Source: Gemmatimonadaceae bacterium (lineage in GTDB: Bacteria > Gemmatimonadota > Gemmatimonadetes > Gemmatimonadales > Gemmatimonadaceae). From it: a stretch of DNA of 64,000 bases. Made by a program: the position numbers and the translations under genes. This document shows positions 1 to 8,378 of this stretch, piece after piece (the first letter of the stretch is position 1; each line of letters opens with the position of its first letter). The stretch covers positions 62,001 through 126,000 of the forward strand of contig DASYSS010000028.1 of NCBI GenBank assembly GCA_036003045.1, given 5' to 3'. The notes below the pieces were generated by a model, which was not told where the DNA came from, did no database searches, and saw only the letters and a list, made by a program, of their open reading frames with translations.

Positions 1-1243
1 GGTTGAGGACCGAGTACGCGAGCGCCTCGTCGAGCGTGGCCTGTGGTGTACGTGAATTCTCACGGAACCATCGCTCCACACGCGCGAGGCCGCCCGTGCC
101 GGCCGCGGTCGGCAGATCGTCGGGCAGCGGCCAGATCCGCGTGAGCAGCGGAATGAGATCGGGGTGGGCGTACGTGAGCGCGAACTCGATGGCCTGCGAT
201 CGCGGCGGCGGGTGGCTCCGCAGAATCGCGGGATTCAGATCGAATAGAGCGATGACAAACGGCTCGCGGCCGATAACCGCCGCGTTCTCGATCAGGCCGC
301 GCTGAAAATCCACGTAGTCGTCACCGAGCAGCCACGCGTTCTGCCGCAGCCCGCCGACGAATTCCGCCATCTCGCCGTCGTGAAGGGCGTTGCGGACCCG
401 GCCCATGACAAACTTCCTCCAAGGGCCGATCGGGACTGGGTCGCGATCCAGCGGCGTTTTTTCGATCAACTGCTTGATGAACGCCGCGCGGCCCGGACCT
501 TGATCGACGTGTTCGCCCAGTTCCGCGTCGAGCGCGATGGCGCGATCCAGCAAGAGAACCGCGGCCGCCTCATGGTGTAGCCGGCAGGCGGTGATGAATG
601 CGTCGTTGACGATGGTCGGATCGGTTGCATTCTCATCGAGCGCGGCGCGAACAGCGTCGACGTCGCCGAGGGCTGCGCCGAATTTGAGCGTGGGCGGGAG
701 CAGCCCTTTGCGCCGAAACAGCTCCAGCAGGCCTTTCGCACGAGAAACGATCAGCCCATCGACAACCTTGGGCGTCACGACCGCACCCGCGTCGATGAGC
801 AGCTCGGCGCTCGCCGCCCGCGTGAACCACCGCTCCCTCTCCTCGCCGAATGCGTCGCCGTACGCGCCGGTCGCGAATCCGAGCAGGCCGTCGTGGTCGG
901 CGTCGCCTTGCCAAGACAACAGCGCCGGAGACTCGGCCAGCAACTGTTTGACGCGTTCGACGTCGTTGTTGTGAATGGCGCGCTTGGCTTCCGTCGCGGC
1001 CCACTCGAGACCATTGCCCGTGCGGTTGCTCACTTCGGCCGCGAGGTCTTGCCAGCCCGCGTAGCCGTACTCGCGCGCGATCACGAGTTGGGCGTTCCGT
1101 TGCGTCAGCGGCGGCTCGGCGCGAGGCAGGTGCGCTCGCACACGCGCGATGGCGGCGGCATCACCGGCGGCGACGGCGCGCGCGAGTTGCTTCGCCTGTT
1201 TTCGGAGGGACTCGAGCGAGGGCCGAGCGGGGAGCGACTTCAT
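1..1243 (-). CDS. Ankyrin-repeat-type protein, 3' end cut by window edge
   Basis: An open frame of 414 codons runs from ATG at 1243 to the window edge without a stop, so the C-terminus is missing. The first ~70 residues (MKSLPARPSLESLRKQAKQL, later AREYGYAGWQDLAAEV) match the N-terminal domain that commonly precedes ankyrin repeats in bacterial proteins, where it reads like 'LRKQAKDL ... ASWPRLKAHV'. The rest is helical pairs with repeat-like stretches such as AIHNNDVERVKQLLAESPAL and ALGDVDAVRAALDENA. Its role is unknown; ankyrin repeats usually mediate protein binding. A strong AGGAGGT lies 4 nt before the start. It is transcribed away from the bPH gene at 1513. Confidence 0.75.
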   Translation of the reverse strand, partial: MKSLPARPSLESLRKQAKQLARAVAAGDAAAIARVRAHLPRAEPPLTQRNAQLVIAREYGYAGWQDLAAEVSNRTGNGLEWAATEAKRAIHNNDVERVKQLLAESPALLSWQGDADHDGLLGFATGAYGDAFGEERERWFTRAASAELLIDAGAVVTPKVVDGLIVSRAKGLLELFRRKGLLPPTLKFGAALGDVDAVRAALDENATDPTIVNDAFITACRLHHEAAAVLLLDRAIALDAELGEHVDQGPGRAAFIKQLIEKTPLDRDPVPIGPWRKFVMGRVRNALHDGEMAEFVGGLRQNAWLLGDDYVDFQRGLIENAAVIGREPFVIALFDLNPAILRSHPPPRSQAIEFALTYAHPDLIPLLTRIWPLPDDLPTAAGTGGLARVERWFRENSRTPQATLDEALAYSVLN

Positions 1244-1247
1244 TGTG

Positions 1248-1254
1248 ACCTCCT
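1248..1254 (-). promoter_or_regulatory. Ribosome binding site of the ankyrin-type gene
   Basis: AGGAGGT on the minus strand, 4 nt before the ATG at 1243. It is a near-perfect Shine-Dalgarno sequence and fixes the start of the cut-off ankyrin gene. Confidence 0.75.
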
Positions 1255-1512
1255 TTCATGAATCGCCTGTACCCCGCTGAAGCCAGGCTGAAAGAAGGTG
1301 CACTGCGCACACGACTCAGGCCGAATCAGGTGGGAATTATTCCCTTGCCGCGGGTGGGTGGCGCCCTGTCAGCGCGCTATCCGCAGTATCGAGCGGCCCG
1401 CCGTCGATGTCAACCGCGACTGCGGAGGTGGCGTCGTTCGAGCGACGCGATTCAATTGATGCGCTCTCAGTGATGCGCTCGCAGCGTCGTGATCTCCTGA
1501 TCTCACGGTCCA

Positions 1513-1995
1513 ATGACGGAAACTTTCGCGATCATTCCCGGTCAAATTCGCGGCGTGTGGGTATTCCTGCTGCTCCTGTTGCCTCTCGTCGCGATCCTCG
1601 GCGCCGGCGGCGCGCTGACACTTTCGCTCATTGGCGCGCGGAACGCGCGGTTCGAGGTCTCCGCGTCCGGTCTCCGTCTTCGCGGCGACTTGTACGGTCG
1701 CATGGTGCCGGCGGCGTCGCTGCAACTCGATCAAGCGCGCCCCGTCGACCTGACTCGCGATCGCGATCTCCAACCCGTTCGTCGTTCCGTCGGAACGGCT
1801 CTGCCGGGCTATCGATCCGGCTGGTTCTCTTTGCGAAACGGACAGCGCGCGCTTCTCTATGTGACGGACCCGTCGCGCGTCGCCTACGTGCCCACGCGGG
1901 ACCGGTACGTGATTCTGTTGAGCGTCGCGGATCCGGCGGCGTTGATCGCCAGACTGCGACGCTCCCAGCAGCGGCCTTGGTCGTCTCGACCATGA
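1513..1995 (+). CDS. Membrane-anchored bacterial PH-like domain protein
   Basis: 160 aa. A hydrophobic segment at residues ~13-41 anchors the protein, followed by a soluble domain (FEVSASGLRLRGDLYGR, then GYRSGWFSLRNGQRALLYVT and YVILLSVADPAALIARL). This pattern fits small bacterial PH-like (bPH) proteins that pair a membrane segment with one PH-like domain. The function is not known; such proteins are usually uncharacterised envelope proteins. Its TGA overlaps the ATG of the next gene (ATGA at 1992-1995), so the two are probably translated together. The family call is from overall pattern only. Confidence 0.7.
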   Translation: MTETFAIIPGQIRGVWVFLLLLLPLVAILGAGGALTLSLIGARNARFEVSASGLRLRGDLYGRMVPAASLQLDQARPVDLTRDRDLQPVRRSVGTALPGYRSGWFSLRNGQRALLYVTDPSRVAYVPTRDRYVILLSVADPAALIARLRRSQQRPWSSRP

Positions 1996-2978
1996 ATCCG
2001 ACTCGTGGAATCGCCGAACGGGGGGAGGCGAACCAACCGACCGAAACGCCTGCTCGAAACACGAGCGGCGCGGTCATCGATTGGCTGCTCGACTCCGATC
2101 CGTCGATTCGCTGTCAGGTGCTACGCGATCTCTCCCGGGCGCCGGCGGATATCGTCACGGCCGAGCGATCGCGCGTTGCCTCCGAGGGCTGGGGCGCGAT
2201 GCTGTTGCAGCAGCAACGGGAGGACGGCCAGTGGGGTGATGGAATCGCCACGCCGTTCTGGTGGACGAACATGTACACGCTGGTTTGGCTCCGCGACCTG
2301 GGGATCGACCCCGACAGCCCGCCGGCGCGCCGCGCGATCGATCGGGTTCGAGAACGGGTCACGTGGGGACCGGAGTTCGGCAACTCGCCCTTGTTCGAGG
2401 GCGAGGTCGAACCGTGTATCAACGGCCGCGTCGTGGCGCTCGGCGCCTACTTCGGCGTGCGCAGCGACGGACTCGTCGACCGGTTGTTGAGCGAGCAGCT
2501 CGACGACGGCGGCTGGAACTGCGAGGCGGAGCGCGGATCGGTACGCTCGTCGTTTCATACGACAATCTGCGTGCTCGAAGGCCTGTCGGCGTTCGAGTCG
2601 GCGTTCGGCGTCGCGCCGTCGGTGGCCGCTGCTCGAGCGCGAGCGCACGAGTATCTCCTCGAGCGTCGGCTGCTCCGGCGTTTGTCGACCGGCGAAATCA
2701 TCGAACCGTCGTGGACACGGTTTTCATTTCCGCCGCTCTGGCACTACGACATCCTTCGCGCGCTCGACTACCTCCGCGCGGCTGGTGTTCGGCCGGATGA
2801 GCGCATCAACGGCGCGGTCGCGATCGTCGAGCGCGTGCAGGACAATGGGCGGTGGGCGCTCGACGTTCGGCACCAAGGCACGCTCTACGAAGAGCTCGCC
2901 GGCGCCGTCGGCGCGCCCAGTCGCTGGATCACGATGCGCGCGTTGCGCGTGCTCGACTGGCAGTCGCGTCGAACGTGA
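1992..2978 (+). CDS. Squalene-cyclase/prenyltransferase-type alpha-toroid protein
   Basis: 328 aa. I start it at ATG 1992, which overlaps the preceding stop by 4 nt; the open frame runs further upstream but inside the bPH gene. Repeated motifs with Gln/Asp-Gly-Trp (QREDGQWGD at ~75, LDDGGWNCE at ~175, VQDNGRWALD at ~290) are the QW-like repeats of terpenoid cyclase/protein prenyltransferase (alpha/alpha toroid) folds. It is only half the length of a squalene-hopene cyclase (~630 aa) and I see no DXDD acid motif, so cyclase activity is doubtful. It may be a stand-alone toroid domain of unknown substrate. Confidence 0.65.
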   Translation: MNPTRGIAERGEANQPTETPARNTSGAVIDWLLDSDPSIRCQVLRDLSRAPADIVTAERSRVASEGWGAMLLQQQREDGQWGDGIATPFWWTNMYTLVWLRDLGIDPDSPPARRAIDRVRERVTWGPEFGNSPLFEGEVEPCINGRVVALGAYFGVRSDGLVDRLLSEQLDDGGWNCEAERGSVRSSFHTTICVLEGLSAFESAFGVAPSVAAARARAHEYLLERRLLRRLSTGEIIEPSWTRFSFPPLWHYDILRALDYLRAAGVRPDERINGAVAIVERVQDNGRWALDVRHQGTLYEELAGAVGAPSRWITMRALRVLDWQSRRT

Positions 2979-3124
2979 TATGCGAATCGCCGCTGGGGCT
3001 CGCCGAACGTCGCGGTACGCGACCTGCTCGCGACACCAACCACCGGCTGGAACTTCGCGGCGCCGTTGACGCTACAACGTCAGCGCGAGTCGACGTAATG
3101 GCGGGCGCTGAAGGTCCTCCGGCG

Positions 3125-3652
3125 ATGGCGATCTCGACCGTCCACTCAACGAAGCGCGGTTCGATGGCGACGAGCCTCAGCGATTCGCAAAGCATTCGGG
3201 CGCGACGCGTGCCCGTAAGACGAATCGCCACCAGGACGGCGCTCGTCGTCCTGTTCACGGCCTGGATCATTTCCCTCGTCGCTTACTTCGACACCTTCCT
3301 CAACGCGGCGACCCTCCCCCGGACGCTCGTCCCGCACAACCCGGTAGCCGCGGCTGCGCTCCTCGCGAGCTTGGCTCTAACGCCGATCGTGCTCATCGCG
3401 TCGATTCTGCCACTCGGCGGCCTGCTCGCGCTCACAAGGTTTTGGCTGCCTGTCGACGATCGGGCGACGCTCGGCCTGTTGACCGGTGCGTGGATCGTGA
3501 CGCTGGATGTCGCGACGCTCGGCGACCGGTATCAGTTTTTCCGCGGCGGAGCGCTCGCTCCGCTGTTGGGCACCCTGATCTCGACGGGCGGGCTTCGAAT
3601 CGTGATCACCGCGGCGCTCAGGCGGTGGAACGTCCAGTCGCGCGCCCGCTAA
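3125..3652 (+). CDS. Small multi-pass membrane protein of unknown function
   Basis: 175 aa with about four hydrophobic stretches: ALVVLFTAWIISLVAYF, AAAALLASLALTPIVLIASI running into LPLGGLLALTRFW, TLGLLTGAWIVTLDVA and LAPLLGTLISTGGLRIVI. I do not recognise the family. In-frame ATGs at 3098, 3125 and 3164 are all possible starts and none has a clear ribosome binding site; 3164 would leave 162 aa and still keep all membrane segments. The stop is 3 nt before the GTG of the next gene, so the two may share a transcript. Confidence 0.5.
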   Translation: MAISTVHSTKRGSMATSLSDSQSIRARRVPVRRIATRTALVVLFTAWIISLVAYFDTFLNAATLPRTLVPHNPVAAAALLASLALTPIVLIASILPLGGLLALTRFWLPVDDRATLGLLTGAWIVTLDVATLGDRYQFFRGGALAPLLGTLISTGGLRIVITAALRRWNVQSRAR

Positions 3653-3655
3653 GCG

Positions 3656-4090
3656 GTGTTCTACATCGGGTTCAAGTCCGGCCCTCGAGTTGACGGGGAG
3701 GGATGGCGCCACGCCGTCGGCGGCATCGAGCTCGGACCAGATTCGGATAGCTTCTACGCCGATCTCGCCGCGTGGACGCTCGCGGACTACGAGGCGCAAT
3801 GGCGCGAGGGAATCGCGCGGCTAGCCGCGGGAGAGCGCTCGAGTGCGCTGGTCACGTCCTACGGAGGGCCCACGGCCGCCTTTCACTGGATGTGGCCCAT
3901 GTGGCGCGTGGACGACAAGGTGGTATTCCACGAACATTTGGTTCCCGGCGAGGCCGTGACCGAACCGCACGTCGCCGCTCACTTCTACGCTGCAGTCGGC
4001 GAACGCCGAACTCGCAGCGACGACGGCGAGCCGGTTTCGGAGTGGGCGGTTCCCTTCTCGGACGTCCTGACCTTTTTGGCGGACTCATAG
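3656..4090 (+). CDS. Possible CdiI-type immunity-family protein (orphan)
   Basis: 144 aa, GTG start; an in-frame TAA lies 3 nt upstream, so no longer start exists. The pattern FYIGFKSGPRVDGEGW at the N-terminus, a central WTLADYEAQWREGIARL, SALVTSYGG, the aromatic run FHWMWPMWRVDDKVVFHEHL and a C-terminal EPVSEWAVPFSDVLTFL resembles a family of small proteins often annotated as contact-dependent growth inhibition immunity proteins. I base this on remembered family pattern only. No toxin gene is adjacent, so if the family is right it is an orphan immunity gene or a domesticated relative. Confidence 0.5.
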   Translation: MFYIGFKSGPRVDGEGWRHAVGGIELGPDSDSFYADLAAWTLADYEAQWREGIARLAAGERSSALVTSYGGPTAAFHWMWPMWRVDDKVVFHEHLVPGEAVTEPHVAAHFYAAVGERRTRSDDGEPVSEWAVPFSDVLTFLADS

Positions 4091-4229
4091 CGCGGAACGG
4101 TCGCTGGGGGCAGGGACTGAGAACGCGTAGTGGCCTCGCCATGAGCACGAACCGCCGTCGCTGGAGTGCGCGAGAGGCCGGGGGCGAGTAGCGTAAAGGA
4201 AGACCCGAGCCAAGCCAAGGACGACGCAC

Positions 4230-4628
4230 ATGAAACGCACTGCGAACGCCCGCTTCGCCATCAAGAACTGGGACGAGAAGCCGTACAGCGAAGGTCCGGA
4301 GTTGCCGAAGCTGACTCGCGCCAGCGTGAGCAAGACGCTCACCGGCGACATCGAAGGCGAGGGCCACGTCGAGTATCTCATGATGTACCGGAGCGACGGC
4401 ACGGCGACGTTCGTGGGCCTCGAGCGAGTGAACGCGCGAATCGACGGCAAGAGCGGATCCTTCGTGTTACAGCGCAACGGCGCGTTCGAGGGCGGCCAGG
4501 CGAAGGAGACCTACACCGTCGTGTCGGGCTCGGGAACGGGCGAACTGCGCGGACTCGCGGGCGAAGGGTATACCTCCGTCGGACACGGCATGGAACATCC
4601 GTTCACGCTCAGCTACGAGCTGGAATGA
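4230..4628 (+). CDS. DUF3224 family protein
   Basis: 132 aa, cytoplasmic (no signal or membrane segment). It carries the typical run of this family: a WDEKPYSEG motif near residue 15, LTRASVSKTLTGDIEGEG, VEYLMMYRSDGTATFVGLER, GSFVLQRNGAFEGG and VVSGSGTGELRGLAGEG. These proteins are predicted small beta-barrels related to the allene-oxide-cyclase-like barrel; their function is unknown. The gene stands alone; the ~140 bases before it hold no other gene. Confidence 0.85.
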   Translation: MKRTANARFAIKNWDEKPYSEGPELPKLTRASVSKTLTGDIEGEGHVEYLMMYRSDGTATFVGLERVNARIDGKSGSFVLQRNGAFEGGQAKETYTVVSGSGTGELRGLAGEGYTSVGHGMEHPFTLSYELE

Positions 4629-4728
4629 CGCGGCGGACCTAGAGGGCGATCGCAGTTGCCCGTCGATGGCGACGAGAGTCTCTGTTTTTGCCTCTCTCTA
4701 TCCACCGGATACACACCTTTCAAAACGA

Positions 4729-5361
4729 ATGGACCGGATCTGGCGCTTTGCGGCGGTCGTCGTCGCGATCATGCTCGTGCTCGGTGGACTCAGCACCGTC
4801 GTCCTCGCGCGGTGGGTGACGCTCGTGCTGGCGTTGTCGCTCTGGGTCGTTTCGTCCGCGCCTGGCCAATCGAGCCTCTCTCCCGATTCGATTCGCCGGC
4901 TCGCCCCGTCGGCCTTCCCAAAGCTGCCGATCGAAATTCGCCGCGATCTCGAGACGCGCGGCTGCCGCGTGCCGCAGCCTTGGGACGAAACCACTTCGGC
5001 CAATGTGATTCACGGTTCGTTCACTACCGCGCGCGCGAACGAGTGGGCCGTGCTCTGCTCCGCGCGAGACACTTCACAGATCCTGGTGTATCGAGCGGGA
5101 GGCGGTACCGCCATCGACTCGTTGCAGAGAGCGGCGGACCTCGGGTGGATGCAGGGAGTTGGCGGAGTTCGCTGGGGTTATTCGCGTCTTCTTCAGGTTC
5201 GGCCCCTGCGAATGATTCGCGCGTGGAGGCACGACATCGACGGACACACGATTCCGCAGCCCGTCGACCACGACGCGATCGAACAGGCATTCGAGGGCAA
5301 AGCCGCCGAAGCCTTCTACTTCGCCGCGGGCCGGTGGCATCGACAAGTTACGGCCGATTGA
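4729..5361 (+). CDS. Exported or membrane-anchored hypothetical protein
   Basis: About 210 aa from ATG 4729 (an earlier in-frame ATG at 4666 would add 21 residues). A hydrophobic N-terminal region, with stretches near FAAVVVAIMLVLGGLSTVVL and VTLVLALSLWVVSSAP, could be one or two membrane helices or a signal plus anchor. The remaining soluble part contains two cysteines (RGCRVPQPWDE and AVLCSARD) that could form a disulphide outside the cytoplasm, and ends in an acidic/aromatic tail (KAAEAFYFAAGRWHRQV). I do not recognise the family and assign no function. Confidence 0.55.
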   Translation: MDRIWRFAAVVVAIMLVLGGLSTVVLARWVTLVLALSLWVVSSAPGQSSLSPDSIRRLAPSAFPKLPIEIRRDLETRGCRVPQPWDETTSANVIHGSFTTARANEWAVLCSARDTSQILVYRAGGGTAIDSLQRAADLGWMQGVGGVRWGYSRLLQVRPLRMIRAWRHDIDGHTIPQPVDHDAIEQAFEGKAAEAFYFAAGRWHRQVTAD

Positions 5362-5459
5362 ATTCGGGCTTCGACATCGAGATGAGCGCGCCCAGATCGC
5401 TGAAACGAGCGCGGGCCTCGCCCCGTATGGGTTACCCATAGGTCAACCCAGAGGCCACC

Positions 5460-5648
5460 ATGAGCTCGATCCAAAGCAGGACCATCGGCGTGCTGCTGTT
5501 GATCGCCAGCGTCGGCTATACCGGGATGAGCGCGGCTTACATCGGGTTTCCGTCGTACGTGGCCAGCGTGGATCGCATCGGGATGATTCTCATCCAAGGC
5601 GAGTTGGCCGCCGTCCTTGGCTGCTCGTCGTCGGCGCGCGACGGGTGA
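5460..5648 (+). CDS. Short hydrophobic protein, possibly a truncated membrane protein
   Basis: 62 aa. Two hydrophobic stretches (TIGVLLLIASVGYTGMSAAY and GMILIQGELAAVLGC) suggest a small membrane protein. A purine-rich AGAGGCC lies just before the ATG. The C-terminus (SSSARDG) is abruptly hydrophilic and the reading frame closes soon after, so it may be a remnant of a longer multi-pass protein. The family is not recognised. Confidence 0.4.
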   Translation: MSSIQSRTIGVLLLIASVGYTGMSAAYIGFPSYVASVDRIGMILIQGELAAVLGCSSSARDG

Positions 5649-5736
5649 GCCCGTCTCAGGTCAGCGCGGCCCCTCCCATGAACGACCGCGCCCCGGCGGT
5701 TGGCTCGTGCCGGTCAGGTCGACGTATGTTGCTGAG

Positions 5737-6165
5737 ATGAGCCGCCAATCTTCGGAACGGGTCACCGATCAGACGTCTCTCACGGCGACGGACCTCGGGG
5801 CATCGCTGACGGTGGCGAGCGTTTCCCGCAGTCGCGATTGGTATCGCGAAGTCCTCGGCTTCACCCTCGATCGAGAGTTCGAGCGCGAGGGCAACCTCTT
5901 TGCGGCGTCGATGCGCGCCGGCGCCGCTCGAGTCTTGCTGACCCAAGACAACGGCGCGAAGGGCGAAAACCGAACCAAAGGCGAAGGATTCTCCCTTCAG
6001 TTCACGACGCAGGGCAACGTGGACGCGATCGCCGACCGCGCAAAGGCGGCTGGAGCCACTTTGGATACGGAGCCGAGCGATGTTTGGGGGCAAAGAGTAT
6101 TTCGGCTTCGCGACCCCGACGGCTTCAGGCTCGTGATCTCGTCACAGCGCGAAGGCGATCGCTAG
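5737..6165 (+). CDS. VOC-superfamily (glyoxalase/bleomycin-resistance) protein
   Basis: 142 aa. Start chosen at ATG 5737, since the frame upstream has no family-like sequence. The single beta-alpha-beta-beta-beta module pair shows ASLTVASVSRSRDWYREVLG near the N-terminus, LFAASMRAGAARVLLTQD in the middle, and the closing RVFRLRDPDGFRLVIS that is the family hallmark (DPDG followed by a beta strand). VOC proteins bind metal and act in detoxification, extradiol cleavage or antibiotic binding; the substrate here cannot be told. It lies ~180 nt before metG with a terminator between. Confidence 0.8.
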   Translation: MSRQSSERVTDQTSLTATDLGASLTVASVSRSRDWYREVLGFTLDREFEREGNLFAASMRAGAARVLLTQDNGAKGENRTKGEGFSLQFTTQGNVDAIADRAKAAGATLDTEPSDVWGQRVFRLRDPDGFRLVISSQREGDR

Positions 6166-6294
6166 ACTATCTTTCAACTATGAGCATCACACTCCACTCC
6201 TCGCTGCGCGTGCCGAGCATGCGTCGCGCCCGGGCCACGTCGGTTCCGAGGCGAGCGGTGTAGTGCGCGCGTAAGCCTTTCAGGTTCCGCAACC

Positions 6295-6324
6295 GGCCCC
6301 AGGTCTCCGACTTGGGGCCTTTTT
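6295..6324 (+). terminator. Intrinsic terminator or attenuator hairpin in front of metG
   Basis: 11-bp stem: 6295-6305 (GGCCCCAGGTC) pairs with 6309-6319 (GACTTGGGGCC), one G-T wobble, loop TCC at 6306-6308, followed at once by TTTTT and then CGTTTTT. It could end the VOC-gene transcript, but it sits only ~20 nt before the metG start codon, so any transcript entering metG from upstream must pass it. Confidence 0.85.
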
Positions 6325-6343
6325 CGTTTTTCAGAGGCGATCC

Positions 6344-7798
6344 ATGACCAAACCGATCTATGTGACGACGACGATACCCTACGTGAACGCCCCGCCCCAC
6401 ATCGGCTTCGCGCTCGAGCTGGTGCAGGCGGACGCGCTCGCGCGATACAACCGTCTGCTCGGGCGCGACGTGCGGCTGCAAACGGGCACCGACGAGAACG
6501 CATTCAAGAACGTCCTCTCGGCGCAGCAGCGTGGAATCGACGTGCGACAGTTGGTCGACGAGAACTCTTCCCGTTTTCAGCGACTCACCCGGGTCCTCGA
6601 CGTTTCGGTGGACCGCTTTCAGCGCACGACGGACCCGGCCCACCGGCGCGCGGTCGAAGATTTCTTCGCGCGCATTCGGTCCGATGACCTCTTCGTCGAC
6701 GAATATCGTGGCCTGTATTGTCCCGGGTGCGAGGACTTCTATCTCGAAAGCGATGGCATCGACGGTTGTTGTCCTGAGCACGGCACGCCACTCGTCGAAA
6801 TCGCCGAGCGAAATCACTTCTTTCGCCTGAGCGCGTATCAGTCGCGGTTGCGCGACCTGATTTCGTCGCGGCGAATTCACATCTTGCCGGCGGCGCGCGA
6901 AGCCGAGGTACTCGGGTTCATCGCGCGAGGTCTCTCCGACATCTCGATCTCCCGGGACGCAACGCGGTCACAAGGTTGGGGTATTCCCTACCCCGGCGAT
7001 TCGTCGCAGGTCGTGTACGTGTGGATCGAGGCGCTGATCAACTACCTGTCCGGCCTCGGCTTTCCCGATGACGGCGCGATTCGTTGCTGGGACACGGCGG
7101 CCAAGTGCCACGTGATCGGCAAGAACGTCTGGAAGTTCCACGCGGTGTATTGGCCGGCGCTGTTGTTGTCCGCGGGACTCGAGCTTCCTGATCGAATCAT
7201 CGTTCACGGTTTTCTGACGAACGAGGGACGCAAGATCAGCAAGTCGGCCGGAGACGCCGTCGATCCCGTGCTGTACGTCGACGACTTCGGTGCCGACCCG
7301 ATTCGCTACTTTCTGCTGCGACACGCACGTCCATTCGAGGACTCGGATTTCTCTGTCGAAAGACTGACGGCGGCCTACAACGCGGACCTGTCCAACGGTC
7401 TGGGCAACCTCACGTCCCGGCTCACGGCGCTCTGCGAAAGCGCAAACGTTCCGGGATTCGCGTCGCCGGCGCGTGAGCCGCCGCACAGATTTCACGAACA
7501 CGTCGAGTCGTTCCGCTTCGACCTCGCGCTGGCCCTGTTGTGGGGCGAGATCACGGACCTGAATCGCGAGTTGGGCGCGGCGCGACCGTGGGATGACATA
7601 AAGGCCGGACGACTCGCCGAAGCACGAGTTGGGCTCGAGCCCGTGGTCGCGCGTCTGTCGACGGTCGCTTACTGGCTGTCGCCATTTCTTCCGTGCACTG
7701 CGCAACGGGTTCAGGATCAGTTGGCGGCGCGGTCGATCAGGCGATCGGAGCCCTTGTTTCCCCGGCGCCGCGTGACAACCGGAGGGCATTCGGGATAA
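6344..7798 (+). CDS. metG: Methionyl-tRNA synthetase
   Basis: 484 aa class I aminoacyl-tRNA synthetase that charges tRNA-Met in the cytoplasm. The HIGH signature is at residues 19-22 (HIGF, after TIPYVNAPP), the KMSKS loop at 297-301 (KISKS in GRKISKSAGDAV). The zinc knuckle CPGC at 126-129 is followed by CCPEHG at 142-147. WVWIEAL-type (YVWIEALINYLSGLG) and GKNVWKFHAVYWPALL motifs fit the family. The anticodon-binding helical domain ends the protein; there is no C-terminal EMAP-type dimerisation domain, so it is the short form. It lies directly behind a strong terminator-like hairpin, and the next gene (GTG 7808) follows 9 nt after the stop. Confidence 0.93.
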   Translation: MTKPIYVTTTIPYVNAPPHIGFALELVQADALARYNRLLGRDVRLQTGTDENAFKNVLSAQQRGIDVRQLVDENSSRFQRLTRVLDVSVDRFQRTTDPAHRRAVEDFFARIRSDDLFVDEYRGLYCPGCEDFYLESDGIDGCCPEHGTPLVEIAERNHFFRLSAYQSRLRDLISSRRIHILPAAREAEVLGFIARGLSDISISRDATRSQGWGIPYPGDSSQVVYVWIEALINYLSGLGFPDDGAIRCWDTAAKCHVIGKNVWKFHAVYWPALLLSAGLELPDRIIVHGFLTNEGRKISKSAGDAVDPVLYVDDFGADPIRYFLLRHARPFEDSDFSVERLTAAYNADLSNGLGNLTSRLTALCESANVPGFASPAREPPHRFHEHVESFRFDLALALLWGEITDLNRELGAARPWDDIKAGRLAEARVGLEPVVARLSTVAYWLSPFLPCTAQRVQDQLAARSIRRSEPLFPRRRVTTGGHSG

Positions 7799-7807
7799 CG
7801 TTGTCGC

Positions 7808-8260
7808 GTGCGGAAAACGACCCTCCTTTTCGGACTGCTCGGCGGTGGGCTCATCGCGCTGCTCAAGCTCATCGAGTATCGCTTCCTCGTCGTCGAGCAC
7901 TCGCTCGAGATCTATGGCGGGCTGGTGGCATTGGTCTTCTCGGCGCTTGGCATCTGGCTCGGCCTCAAGCTCACGCGCGCCCGACACGCGATCGCGCCGG
8001 CCCAACCGGCCGCGGCTGCGCCGGCGCAGGCTGCCTTCGTCGTCGATAGAACGCGGCTCGAGGCGCTCGGGATTACCCCCCGCGAGCACGAGATTCTTGG
8101 CCTGATCGCCGCTGGGCTGAGCAACCGCGAGATCGCCGAGCGGCTGTTCGTCAGCGAGAACACGGTGAAGACGCATTCAAGCCGACTATTCGAAAAGCTG
8201 CAGGCGAAACGCCGAACGCAGGCCGTCCAACTGGCGAAAGAGGCCGGATTGATCGCCTGA
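7808..8260 (+). CDS. Membrane-anchored LuxR-type HTH transcription regulator
   Basis: 150 aa, GTG start. The N-terminal half has two hydrophobic helices (LLFGLLGGGLIALLKLI and YGGLVALVFSALGIWLGL) and a short Ala/Pro linker. The C-terminal ~65 residues are a LuxR/FixJ helix-turn-helix: LTPREHEILGLIAAGLSNREIA-like start (here ITPREHEILGLIAAGLS, NREIAERLFVSENTVKTH, SRLFEKLQAKRRTQAV). It has no receiver domain, so it senses, if anything, through the membrane helices. It is followed by a DUF4199 gene, a pairing seen often in other phyla, suggesting a shared job in the envelope. Confidence 0.85.
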   Translation: MRKTTLLFGLLGGGLIALLKLIEYRFLVVEHSLEIYGGLVALVFSALGIWLGLKLTRARHAIAPAQPAAAAPAQAAFVVDRTRLEALGITPREHEILGLIAAGLSNREIAERLFVSENTVKTHSSRLFEKLQAKRRTQAVQLAKEAGLIA

Positions 8261-8362
8261 AAGGATGATTTTCGCGGACCCGCTGCAAAATCACCCGTTC
8301 GGGTGACGCGCAGAATCGGGCTTGGACATATGGTGCCGCGCGGTTCCACCCTTTTCCCGCGC

Positions 8363-8368
8363 AAGGAG
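8363..8368 (+). promoter_or_regulatory. Ribosome binding site deciding the DUF4199 start
   Basis: AAGGAG, 10 nt before the GTG at 8379. It supports that GTG over the upstream in-frame ATG at 8322, which has no such site. Confidence 0.6.
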
Positions 8369-8378
8369 CGCTGATCCT

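Noticed and set aside
1244-1512. Possible short genes between the ankyrin and bPH genes
   Set aside because: No ribosome binding site, Arg-rich translation and no family pattern.
6181-6264. 27-codon leader-peptide-like frame before the metG hairpin
   Set aside because: Not Met-rich, no ribosome binding site, and its stop does not fall in the hairpin; cannot be supported as a leader peptide.
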